Below are positions 6,906-13,538 of a DNA stretch of 21,547 nucleotides, one piece after another. Below the pieces are notes generated by a model that saw only the letters and a program-made list of their open reading frames with translations, did not search any database and was not told where the DNA came from. The first letter of the stretch is position 1, and the number at the start of each line of letters is the position of its first letter. The DNA comes from Thermoplasmata archaeon (GTDB taxonomy: Archaea; Thermoplasmatota; Thermoplasmata; Lutacidiplasmatales; UBA184). The stretch spans positions 1-21,547 of the forward strand of contig JAKAPG010000009.1 in the NCBI GenBank assembly GCA_021823085.1, in the 5' to 3' direction. The translations under genes were made by a program, and so were the position numbers.

Positions 6906-7124
6906 CCGTCTCGGTACGCTCCGCTCCGCGGAGTACGGCGCGGTATTTGGCGGTGCCCACCACCGTCGGGTCGATGAACATAGACGATGGCCCATCGATG
7001 GGACCACGGTATCGTCCGAGACGCTCGTCGGATCCCGACCATGGACGAACGGCATGGGCAAGGGAAACCCGTAGGCCGGCTCGACTCGCGGCGACGCTCC
7101 GTAGTGATCTACGGAGACAAGCGC
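6906..7124. other. Intergenic spacer between VOC and acyl-CoA dehydrogenase genes
   Basis: The spacer holds the hairpin at 7097-7116, a perfect 12-bp palindrome CCCATCGATGGG at 6991-7002, and a weak TATA-like CCAAATACC on the minus strand near 6943-6951, about 42 nt upstream of the VOC start. The VOC gene may therefore have its own promoter with a short leader. Confidence 0.4.
7097..7116. terminator. Hairpin downstream of the acyl-CoA dehydrogenase gene
   Basis: CTCCGTAG and CTACGGAG form a perfect 8-bp stem with a TGAT loop. It begins 8 nt past the stop codon of the minus-strand dehydrogenase gene. No T-run follows, so it may stabilise the RNA end or mark a processing site rather than be a classic terminator. 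Confidence 0.4.
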
Positions 7125-8312
7125 TCAGCGCGAGGAGTCGGCGGGACCGGTTCGGTCGGAATCTCGCGCTGGTCGTCGCCAGATCCGCCTCGCGGCGGTC
7201 CGGAGCAGGAGCTCGGTGGAACCGTGAGCGATCGGGCCGCTGCGCACGTCGCGCCACCGTTGCTCGTGCGCGAGCTCTGCGGAGTAGCCGGCGCCTCCAC
7301 TGAACTGAAGCGCATGATCGATGGTCCGTAGGGCGACGCGCGTGGCCAAGACCTTGGAGAGCGCCGCGTCCTGATCGACCGCTTCTCCCTGGGCCAATCG
7401 CTCGAGCGTGCGTTCCGCGTACAGTCGCGTCGCCTCGAGCTCGGCCCAGTCCTCCACGAGCGCGAAGCCGACGGCTTCGTGGTCGGCCAGAGCACGGTCA
7501 AAGACCCGGCGGGCTCCCACACGCCGGACGGCTTCGTCCCACGAGGCGCGCGCCACCCCGAGATAGATCATCGCGAGCAAGGCGCGCTCTCGATCAAGCT
7601 CCGGTAGGAGGTAGCGGAGCGCAGCCCCCTCCTCTCCGATCCGGAAGGCGGAGCTGACCGCAACCCGTTCGTAGTGGACCCGGCCTCGTCTCATCCAGTG
7701 CTCTCCCAGATCGGGGACGACTTCGCGCCGCACACCGGGCTGATCCTGACGCACCAAGAGCGCGGTCAGGCCGTCGCGGGATCGCTCGGTCGGGACGCGG
7801 GCATACACGATCGCCCACGATGCGTCCTGCGCGAAGGCGATCTCACTCTTGCTGCCGGTGAGGAGATAGCCATCCGAGGTCGGCTCGGCGACCGTCGAGA
7901 GAGCGCGAAGGTCCGACCCGGCCTCCGGTTCGGTGAGCTGGGTGCCGATCAGGATCTCTCCGCGGACCAGGGGACGGTAGTACTGCGTGACCAGGTCTCG
8001 GGAGCCGTGGTCCCCGAGCACGCTCGAGAACCCGGGCTGCAAGCTGAGCTTGGCGAACGTGGTGCCCGAGCGAAACGCGAGGCGGTAAACGAGCCGTCCG
8101 GCTCGGGGAAGGGAAATCCCGCGACCGCCGTCCTCGCGAGCCCGGTCGAGGCCCAACCATCCCGCGCGACCCATCGCGAGGAACTCGGACCGGGGAAACT
8201 CCGGCGCTCGATCGAGCTCCCGATACCGCTGCGCCAACCGATGCTCGTCGACGAACGAGTCGAGCTCTGCGGCCAATGGGTCGTCGGGCAACGGTGGCAG
8301 TTCCACGGTCAC
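7125..8312 (-). CDS. Acyl-CoA dehydrogenase family protein (isovaleryl-type catalytic Glu)
   Basis: The 395-residue flavoprotein would oxidise an acyl-CoA thioester to the 2,3-enoyl-CoA and pass electrons to an ETF-like acceptor. Seen: the FAD/substrate motif TQLTEPEAGSD (residues 124-134), the long helical C-terminal domain with GARRVFDRAL, and QFSGGAGYS. At the place of the usual catalytic Glu of medium-chain enzymes (IYEGT), this protein has IAHGST, with H363. Instead a Glu, E242 in LDRER, falls where isovaleryl-CoA dehydrogenase keeps its base (LDLER). The start is GTG 8312 in a GTGA overlap with the CoA-transferase stop, with GGGAG 8 nt before it. The substrate is not determined; a branched or short chain is an inference from the residue pattern. 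Confidence 0.9.
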   Translation of the reverse strand: MTVELPPLPDDPLAAELDSFVDEHRLAQRYRELDRAPEFPRSEFLAMGRAGWLGLDRAREDGGRGISLPRAGRLVYRLAFRSGTTFAKLSLQPGFSSVLGDHGSRDLVTQYYRPLVRGEILIGTQLTEPEAGSDLRALSTVAEPTSDGYLLTGSKSEIAFAQDASWAIVYARVPTERSRDGLTALLVRQDQPGVRREVVPDLGEHWMRRGRVHYERVAVSSAFRIGEEGAALRYLLPELDRERALLAMIYLGVARASWDEAVRRVGARRVFDRALADHEAVGFALVEDWAELEATRLYAERTLERLAQGEAVDQDAALSKVLATRVALRTIDHALQFSGGAGYSAELAHEQRWRDVRSGPIAHGSTELLLRTAARRIWRRPARDSDRTGPADSSR

Positions 8313-9616
8313 GGCGGGGCTCCCTGCGCGTTCGATCGCGCAAGATGCTTGGGACGGTCCTCGCCGAGAACCCCGAGGCGGGTCAGCCGCGAGATCTCCT
8401 CGGAAGAGTACCCCAGGACCCGCGTGAGGACGGCGTGGTTGTCCTGCCCCAACCAAGGCGCCCCGCGCCAGACCTGGCCCGGCGTCCGGTCGAACTTCGG
8501 GGCGATGCCGGGGCCCCGCACCTTTCCAACCACCGGATCCTCCCAGTCGACCAACATCTCTCGTTGACGGTAGTGCGGATCGCGAGCGATGTCGGCGATG
8601 TCGTAGACCCGGACCAGGGCCACGTCGTTCTCACGGGCCAGCCGCTCGAGTTCGCTCCGAGTGCGCTTCGCGCAGAACTCGGAGATCGCGCGGTCGACCG
8701 ACTCCCGGTGCGCGAGCCGGTACGCGGGGTCATCGTACCGGGCGTCTTCGAACCCGATCATCCGTTTGAGACGGAGATAGGCCTCGGCGTTCGGCGCGGC
8801 CACCACCACCCATCCGTCCTGGGCACGATGCACGTCGTACGGGTGAAGTCGAGAGTGGGCAGATCCGTGCCGCCCTCGCACGACACCCCTCGCGAAGTAG
8901 TCCAGCGCGAAGTTCTCGAGCAGCGTGAAAAAGACCTCGTACTGCGCGACGTCGATCGTCTGTCCAATGCCGGTGCGCAACGAGGAAACGTACCCCATCA
9001 CTGCGGCCCCGGCGGCCGCAAGACCGGTCACGGTGTCGTTCAGGGCGGTCCCGGAGCGCATCGGGGGGGACGGATCGGGATCTCCCTGAAGCGAGAGGAA
9101 GCCGCTGAACGCTTGGCCCGTGAGATCGTAGGAGGGAGCGTTCACGCGCTCGGGAACACCGGTTTGACCGTAGCCCGAGACGTGCACGATGGTGAGCCGG
9201 GGATTCACCCTGTGCACCTCCTCGTCCGAGAGCTCGAGTCGAGCATAGGTTCCGGGCCGCGACGACTCGATCCAGATCTCCGCCTTCCGCAGGAGATCGA
9301 GGAAGACCGCACGCCCTTCGGGTCGGCGCAGATCGAGGCCGAGGGAGAGCTTGTTGCGCGAGTACTGGATCCACGACTCCGAAAGCTGCTCTGCGGGAGG
9401 GCGACCCTCCGGCAACAACGGCGCGAGCGTCCGGGTCGGGTCCGCATACGGGAGCTCGAACGGTGGAACCTCGATGTGGATCACCTCGGCTCCGAACTCC
9501 GCGAGGTATCCCGCGGCCCACGGACCGGCCACGAACCGGGACGAGTCGATCACGCGGACGCCGGCCAGAGGCCCGAATGCGGGGACGATGGCGTCGGCCC
9601 GTGAATCGGAGGGCAT
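8309..9616 (-). CDS. Class III (CaiB/BaiF) CoA-transferase
   Basis: The 435-residue protein is a family III CoA-transferase, which moves CoA between carboxylic acids through an enzyme-bound mixed anhydride. Seen: the N-terminal PLAGVRVIDSSRFVAGPWA, the CoA-binding NKLSLGLDLRRPEG (residues 88-101), and the catalytic aspartate D164 in PSYDLTGQAFSG, matching Asp169 of formyl-CoA transferase. The length is normal for the family. The start is ATG 9616, with a TATA box 25 nt upstream and hence probably leaderless; an earlier in-frame start would run through that promoter. The gene is coupled to the acyl-CoA dehydrogenase by a 4-nt overlap, so the pair probably activates one acid and then oxidises its CoA ester. 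Donor and acceptor acids are unknown. Confidence 0.93.
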   Translation of the reverse strand: MPSDSRADAIVPAFGPLAGVRVIDSSRFVAGPWAAGYLAEFGAEVIHIEVPPFELPYADPTRTLAPLLPEGRPPAEQLSESWIQYSRNKLSLGLDLRRPEGRAVFLDLLRKAEIWIESSRPGTYARLELSDEEVHRVNPRLTIVHVSGYGQTGVPERVNAPSYDLTGQAFSGFLSLQGDPDPSPPMRSGTALNDTVTGLAAAGAAVMGYVSSLRTGIGQTIDVAQYEVFFTLLENFALDYFARGVVRGRHGSAHSRLHPYDVHRAQDGWVVVAAPNAEAYLRLKRMIGFEDARYDDPAYRLAHRESVDRAISEFCAKRTRSELERLARENDVALVRVYDIADIARDPHYRQREMLVDWEDPVVGKVRGPGIAPKFDRTPGQVWRGAPWLGQDNHAVLTRVLGYSSEEISRLTRLGVLGEDRPKHLARSNAQGAPP

Positions 9617-9640
9617 CGTCGTCGACCCGCGGGGACATCC

Positions 9641-9647
9641 ATAAAAG
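9641..9647 (-). promoter_or_regulatory. TATA box of the CoA-transferase/dehydrogenase operon
   Basis: On the minus strand this reads CTTTTAT, ending 25 nt before ATG 9616. It is the clearest archaeal TATA box in the window and supports a leaderless transcript. Confidence 0.65.
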
Positions 9648-9676
9648 TCAAGGTTCAGCACGGAACCTTTTCGCCC

Positions 9677-9682
9677 AAATAG
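9677..9682 (+). promoter_or_regulatory. Weak TATA-like box of the diiron-protein gene
   Basis: AAATAG is centred about 23 nt before ATG 9702. The same hexamer sits at nearly the same distance before the next gene (10506-10511), which supports use of both as leaderless promoters. Confidence 0.4.
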
Positions 9683-9701
9683 ACCGCTCCCCATCCGGCC
9701 C

Positions 9702-10433
9702 ATGATGACCGAAGCCCCGTGGGTCCGTTTCGAGGGAGAGACGTTCCGCGACGAGCTCACTCGTTACAAGATGGCGCACCACCCGTTCAGGACCCACCCC
9801 TTCTTTGCGAAGCTCGAACGAGGCGAGATCCCCCGCCCCGTGGTGGAGGCGTGGGTCAAGCAGTTCTATCCGTGGCTCGCCAGCGTCCCGATCGCGATGG
9901 CCGAGCGCTTCTCGAACTGTTCGTGGGAACCGGCGAACGACCGGTACCGGCGGATGATTCTGGACCAGCTGGTCGAGGAGGCCGGGGATCCGAAGGGAAA
10001 GGAGCCGGGCCACCCGGAACTCTGGCTCCGGTTCTGCGAGGGACTCGGTGTGAAGCGCACCGACGTGCAGGGAGCGCGACTCCTCCCGAGCACGCTCGTT
10101 GCGATCGACGATTTCCTCTATACCAATCGGGAAAACCCATTCTACGTGTCGGCGGCCGGATCCTCCGAGCCTCCCAACGTCGAGCTCTGCGAGAGGCTGC
10201 TACCCGCGTTCCGAAAGCACTATCACGTGCCGGAGGAAAACCTCGAGTACTACCGCCTCCACGTGACGGCCGATGTCGAGCACAGCCGGTGGATCGGCGA
10301 GATCGTCGCCGGTTTCGCGAACACTCCCGAGGTCCGCCGGAAGATGTGGGACCAGATGCTGAGGGGATTCTCCATTCACGCCCTCCTGGTCGATGGGGTT
10401 CTCGCGGCCGCGAACGACGGGCGCGCCGCTTGA
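9702..10433 (+). CDS. Haem-oxygenase-like diiron protein (TenA/PqqC/CADD-type)
   Basis: The 243-residue, all-helical protein belongs to the TenA/PqqC superfamily. The metal-ligand pattern of the diiron branch (HDO, as in Chlamydia CADD and UndA) appears complete: E92 or E93 and H104 around GHPELWLRF, E156 in SSEPPN, and H187, D191 and H194 in LHVTADVEH, with the HxxxDxxH spacing of CADD. A loop of several extra residues (DPKGKE) separates the first Glu and His. Known members oxidise small amines, amino acids or fatty acids, or give up a side chain to make p-aminobenzoate; none can be chosen here. The start is ATG 9702 (a second ATG follows at once). The next gene downstream encodes an HTH-ferritin-like fusion, suggesting linked iron or oxygen biology. 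True PqqC is unlikely because no other pqq genes are present. Confidence 0.85.
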   Translation: MMTEAPWVRFEGETFRDELTRYKMAHHPFRTHPFFAKLERGEIPRPVVEAWVKQFYPWLASVPIAMAERFSNCSWEPANDRYRRMILDQLVEEAGDPKGKEPGHPELWLRFCEGLGVKRTDVQGARLLPSTLVAIDDFLYTNRENPFYVSAAGSSEPPNVELCERLLPAFRKHYHVPEENLEYYRLHVTADVEHSRWIGEIVAGFANTPEVRRKMWDQMLRGFSIHALLVDGVLAAANDGRAA

Positions 10434-10486
10434 CACGATTGCCGATCGGCGCCCGACCCGCACGGTGTACGCCGGGGAGGCCGCGC

Positions 10487-10501
10487 GCTCACAGCGTGAG
10501 C
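10487..10501. repeat. Short inverted repeat upstream of the HTH-ferritin gene
   Basis: GCTCAC and GTGAGC form 6-bp arms around AGC and lie just upstream of the TATA-like box at 10505-10511. This is a plausible autoregulatory site for the HTH protein encoded next, but the repeat is short and could be chance. Confidence 0.3.
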
Positions 10502-10504
10502 TCT

Positions 10505-10511
10505 GAAATAG
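10505..10511 (+). promoter_or_regulatory. TATA-like box of the HTH-ferritin gene
   Basis: GAAATAG is centred 24 nt before ATG 10532. The spacing favours that ATG over the in-frame GTG at 10496 as the start of the protein. Confidence 0.45.
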
Positions 10512-10531
10512 CGGCTCCCGGTGCGCTCTCC

Positions 10532-11338
10532 ATGTCGGGGCCCGAGTTCGCACCGGCAACGTACGTCCAGCTCACGCAAGCCCTGGTCGCGCACGAGCTG
10601 GTGCACTCGTTCGGCTCCTCGGAGCGCGAAGCGGCCGAGCTGGTCGGGCTCGTTCCCTCGGCGGTCTCGCAGTACCTCTCGGGTAAGCGGCTACGTCCGC
10701 AGCTGGCGAAGATCGGTGCCCGGGAGGACGCCCGCCGGATCGCTCGTGGGATCGCTCAGGAACTCCTCGCGAGCGACCACCCGCGGGAGTACTTTCCCGG
10801 CCTCGTTCTCGAGGGAGCGCGCGAGATCGCCGGGGGTGGGGCCGCTCGGCGCTCCTTGGGAGCTCCGGCGCCCACGCATGCACCCGAGCCGGTGAACCGG
10901 GAGGTCGTCTCCTTCCTCAGCCGTAGGGTCGCTCTCGAGCACACGGCGGTGGCGGACTGCATGCGCCTCGCGCAGAAATCCCGAGACGAGCTCACCCGGG
11001 CGATCTTCCGCCAAATCGCGTCCGACAGCTTGCGTCACGCCGAGATCGTCGCGTCGCTCGCGAGCTATCTCGACCGCGGGCTCAGCGCTACCGCGGCGAC
11101 CGGGGTCACGCGCTCGGACATCGCCCGCCTGATCCGCAAGGAGAGGGTGGCCGAGGCGGGGACCGTACCGGGCCTCTCTCAGCGGCTGGGCGGAGTCATG
11201 GCGCTCCTATGGGAGAGCATGGAGTCGGACGAGCGCAAGCACGAGACCTTGTTGCAGCATCTTCTCACCGGGGGGCTCCTGCAGTCCGACGCCTCCGCCC
11301 GAGCGTCGGCACGACGCTCGGTCCGCCGGCGCTCTTAG
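10532..11338 (+). CDS. XRE-like HTH regulator fused to a ferritin-like domain
   Basis: The 268-residue protein has two parts. Residues about 12-80 resemble the archaeal COG2522 XRE-type regulators: SEREAAELVGLVPSAVSQYLSGKR (29-53) is a clear helix-turn-helix with the recognition helix PSAVSQYLSGKR. Residues about 123-247 form a four-helix ferritin-like domain with metal-ligand-like positions E136/H137, D165-SLR-H169, E204 and DERKH (E234, H237). Ferritin-like sites normally have ExxH on helix 2; here that Glu is S166, so the site may be asymmetric or half-occupied. A Gly/Ala/Pro linker (100-120) joins the parts. It likely binds DNA and senses iron or an oxidant, by inference from the architecture. 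It follows the diiron-protein gene by 98 bp and ends 6 bp from the convergent endA gene. Confidence 0.85.
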   Translation: MSGPEFAPATYVQLTQALVAHELVHSFGSSEREAAELVGLVPSAVSQYLSGKRLRPQLAKIGAREDARRIARGIAQELLASDHPREYFPGLVLEGAREIAGGGAARRSLGAPAPTHAPEPVNREVVSFLSRRVALEHTAVADCMRLAQKSRDELTRAIFRQIASDSLRHAEIVASLASYLDRGLSATAATGVTRSDIARLIRKERVAEAGTVPGLSQRLGGVMALLWESMESDERKHETLLQHLLTGGLLQSDASARASARRSVRRRS

Positions 11339-11344
11339 GGAGAA

Positions 11345-12409
11345 CTAGGGGCGAATCCGCTCGAGCCCGAGGTAGCGTACCGTCCGGTCCGAGCGGACCC
11401 CGGCGAGCAGGAACTCCTTTCGGACTCCCTGGGCGACGCGGACCCCTCCCGACACCTCGGGCCAGGCAGAAACAAGACGGTCGGGGGCCGCCCGAACGAG
11501 ATAGCGGGCATGGGCGTGCTCGGGATTGTGAAGGTAGGCGCGGAAGTGAGCCCCGTACTTGAATCCCGTCTTGACGACCAATCCCCGCCGCCGAAGGTCC
11601 TCGTACGCCGCCAGGCGCTCGCGGAATGCCGGATCGAGCTCGCGGGCGCGCCGCTCCAGGGCCGTAAGGGAGACCTCCCGTCCGGTCGAGCCCTGGACGA
11701 GCCGAAGCTGGCGGGTACGGACGAGATACGCCGCCTCAATCATGCTGAGCTCGAGGCGCGGGCCGACTCGGCTCCCGTAGGCTCCGAGGCGTCCCAGCTC
11801 CTCGACCGCCGTCGGCTCGTGGATCACGACACGGTCGTGCGTGAGCGCTCCCGAGCTCGGCAGCGCGAGGGCGTGAGGGAGCAGGGATCCGTTCGGCGTC
11901 GGCCGCCGTACGCGATAGTACGTCAGGTCGGACTCCTCGTCGACGACCCCGACCAGGAGCGTCTTCTTGGCGGCGCGCGCGCGACCGGCGAGCTCGAAGA
12001 GATGCGCCAGGTCGAACGGCGCGCGTTCGCTGATCGCGTCGACCCAGAATCGCGAGGGGGTCTTGTTCAGGATGCCGCCGCGAGGGAGAACCGCGAACGC
12101 GACCGGCGGCGGGCTCGCGCGAACGACGTATCCGCGCTGCCGGAGATCGCGATAGACGAGGTAGCGTACTCCGAAACCGGGATCCCCGCGAGCGGCGCGT
12201 CGGAACAACTCGGGCCAGTTCACCGCGCGCCCCCGGGCGTCACGCACCTCGACCCGGCCCATCTCGGTGAGGTAGACGGCATCGAATCGGTCGAGCGACA
12301 GCGGCCCGCCCGCAGTGACCGAGCCGAAGTAGCCCTTCGCATGCAGCGCGCTCGCTTCGACCGGGTCGAGGACCCGGGCCGAGCCGTCCGGCGCGGCGAT
12401 CGCGCTCAC
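11345..12409 (-). CDS. endA: tRNA-splicing endonuclease, two-repeat homodimer type
   Basis: The 354-residue enzyme cuts introns from precursor tRNA at bulge-helix-bulge sites. It carries two copies of the endonuclease unit. The N-terminal copy (about 1-170, with YLVYRDLRQRGYVV) lacks the catalytic triad. The C-terminal copy (about 218-354) has it: Y292 in HFRAY, H300 in HARYLV and K331 in GVRKEFLLA, preceded by LRRRGLVVKTGFKYG. This is the alpha-prime-2 architecture known from several Euryarchaeota. The start is GTG 12409 in a GTGA overlap with the pyrE stop. It is the last gene of a seven-gene operon and converges with the HTH-ferritin gene with 6 bp between stops. Confidence 0.93.
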   Translation of the reverse strand: MSAIAAPDGSARVLDPVEASALHAKGYFGSVTAGGPLSLDRFDAVYLTEMGRVEVRDARGRAVNWPELFRRAARGDPGFGVRYLVYRDLRQRGYVVRASPPPVAFAVLPRGGILNKTPSRFWVDAISERAPFDLAHLFELAGRARAAKKTLLVGVVDEESDLTYYRVRRPTPNGSLLPHALALPSSGALTHDRVVIHEPTAVEELGRLGAYGSRVGPRLELSMIEAAYLVRTRQLRLVQGSTGREVSLTALERRARELDPAFRERLAAYEDLRRRGLVVKTGFKYGAHFRAYLHNPEHAHARYLVRAAPDRLVSAWPEVSGGVRVAQGVRKEFLLAGVRSDRTVRYLGLERIRP

Positions 12410-12951
12410 GCGCGGGCCCCGCGTACCTCGGAGAGGGTCGCGAGACTGGTCAGCTCGACCCCGTGGGAGGCGAGCTTCTCTCGGGCCCCTTGTTCTCGAT
12501 CCACGACCACCAGGGCCCGGTCGACGCGGGCGCCGACGGCCCGGAGGACGCCGATCGACTCGACCGCGCTGCCGCCGGTCGTGGAGACATCCTCGATCAG
12601 CAACACCTTCGAGCCCGGCGGGACATCGCCTTCGTAGCGCTGGCGGGTCCCGTGCTCCTTCGCCGTCTTGCGGATTACGACGAAGGGCAGGCGCACTCTC
12701 AAAGCGGTCGCCACGACGAGCGGAACGGCGCCCAGTTCCATGCCGGCGAGGCGCTGCGCGTCGCCCACGTGCCGGGCGAGGGCCGTGGCCAGCCGCTCGA
12801 GCCGAACGGGGTCGGTCCATGCCTTCTTAACGTCGACGTAGACGTCGGACCTCTGTCCGCTCGCAAGCGTGAACTCCCCGAAACGGACGGCCCCGGCGTC
12901 GAGGAGGAGGCGGGCAATCTCGGCGGTGGTCGGCGGTTCGGAGGAGCTCAC
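12406..12951 (-). CDS. pyrE: Orotate phosphoribosyltransferase
   Basis: The 181-residue enzyme makes orotidine 5'-phosphate from orotate and PRPP, the fifth step of pyrimidine synthesis. Seen: FTLASGQRSDVYVD (residues 28-40, orotate/PRPP contacts), the flexible-loop RKTAKEHGT (94-102), and the PRPP-binding signature LLIEDVSTTGGS (117-128). The length is typical of the short archaeal form. The GTG start at 12951 sits in a GTGA overlap with carS, with AAGGTG a few bases upstream. No other pyrimidine gene is in the window. A general PRTase of the same fold is possible but the FTLASG and KTAKEHG motifs are specific to PyrE. Confidence 0.95.
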   Translation of the reverse strand: MSSSEPPTTAEIARLLLDAGAVRFGEFTLASGQRSDVYVDVKKAWTDPVRLERLATALARHVGDAQRLAGMELGAVPLVVATALRVRLPFVVIRKTAKEHGTRQRYEGDVPPGSKVLLIEDVSTTGGSAVESIGVLRAVGARVDRALVVVDREQGAREKLASHGVELTSLATLSEVRGARA

Positions 12952-13535
12952 CAGGGCACCTTCTTGAGACCGGCCTTGTACCCCACCCAGTTGAATCCGA
13001 CGTGGAGCAGCACCGTCAGCAGCACGACCCATATGATGGCTTGCCAGTTGACGAACGTTGCGAGGAACAGCACCGGGTAGAAGGTGAGGCCGAGGGCGAT
13101 GGGCACCAGGACGAACGGGAACTGGTCGAGCAGCCACACCCGCGAGCCGCTCGGGCGACCGACGCGACGCTTGATGAACGAGCCGAGCGCGTCGCCGATC
13201 ATGGCCCCGAACGCGATCAGCGCGACGACCGGGAGCGCCGCGACGACGCTGGACGCGAGGGAAGGTACTACGGCGAGGTTCGGTGGCGCCAGCAGGATCA
13301 GCCACGCTTCGAGCAGGCCGACGGCGGTCCCGAGCACCGAACCGAAGAAGAACCCCGACCAGCTCTTCGAGGGGCCCAAGATCCGACGTCCGTCTCTCGG
13401 CCAGTTCCGGCCGAAGTCCATGGACGGTCCGTAGCCCCGGGGGAGCGTCGCGAGCGCGTTGGCGCAGAACGCCGGGAGCAGCACCCAGATGACGGCCGCG
13501 AGGCTCGCGACCGGTTGCGGAAGCACGAACGCCAC
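12948..13535 (-). CDS. carS: CDP-archaeol synthase
   Basis: The 195-residue membrane enzyme (DUF46 family) activates unsaturated archaeol phosphate with CTP to give CDP-archaeol, the branch point to polar head groups. About five hydrophobic segments are visible, at the N-terminus (PVASLAAVIWVLLPAFCANAL), near residues 62-82, 93-115, 133-155 and 160-182. The family motif GDALGSFIKRRVGRPSG (about 114-130) and the early GPSMDFGRNW match CarS. The GTG at 13535 follows the M20 stop by 3 nt. A GAGGAG lies directly against that codon, so the in-frame GTG at 13526, with normal spacing to it, may be the real start. Its presence in one operon with two other archaeal lipid genes supports the assignment. 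Confidence 0.93.
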   Translation of the reverse strand: MAFVLPQPVASLAAVIWVLLPAFCANALATLPRGYGPSMDFGRNWPRDGRRILGPSKSWSGFFFGSVLGTAVGLLEAWLILLAPPNLAVVPSLASSVVAALPVVALIAFGAMIGDALGSFIKRRVGRPSGSRVWLLDQFPFVLVPIALGLTFYPVLFLATFVNWQAIIWVVLLTVLLHVGFNWVGYKAGLKKVPW

Positions 13536-13538
13536 TCC

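Noticed and set aside
7674..9604. Two long plus-strand frames (about 300 and 440 codons) opposite the dehydrogenase and CoA-transferase
   Set aside because: They are antisense shadows of strongly supported genes, and long antisense frames are expected at this G+C content.
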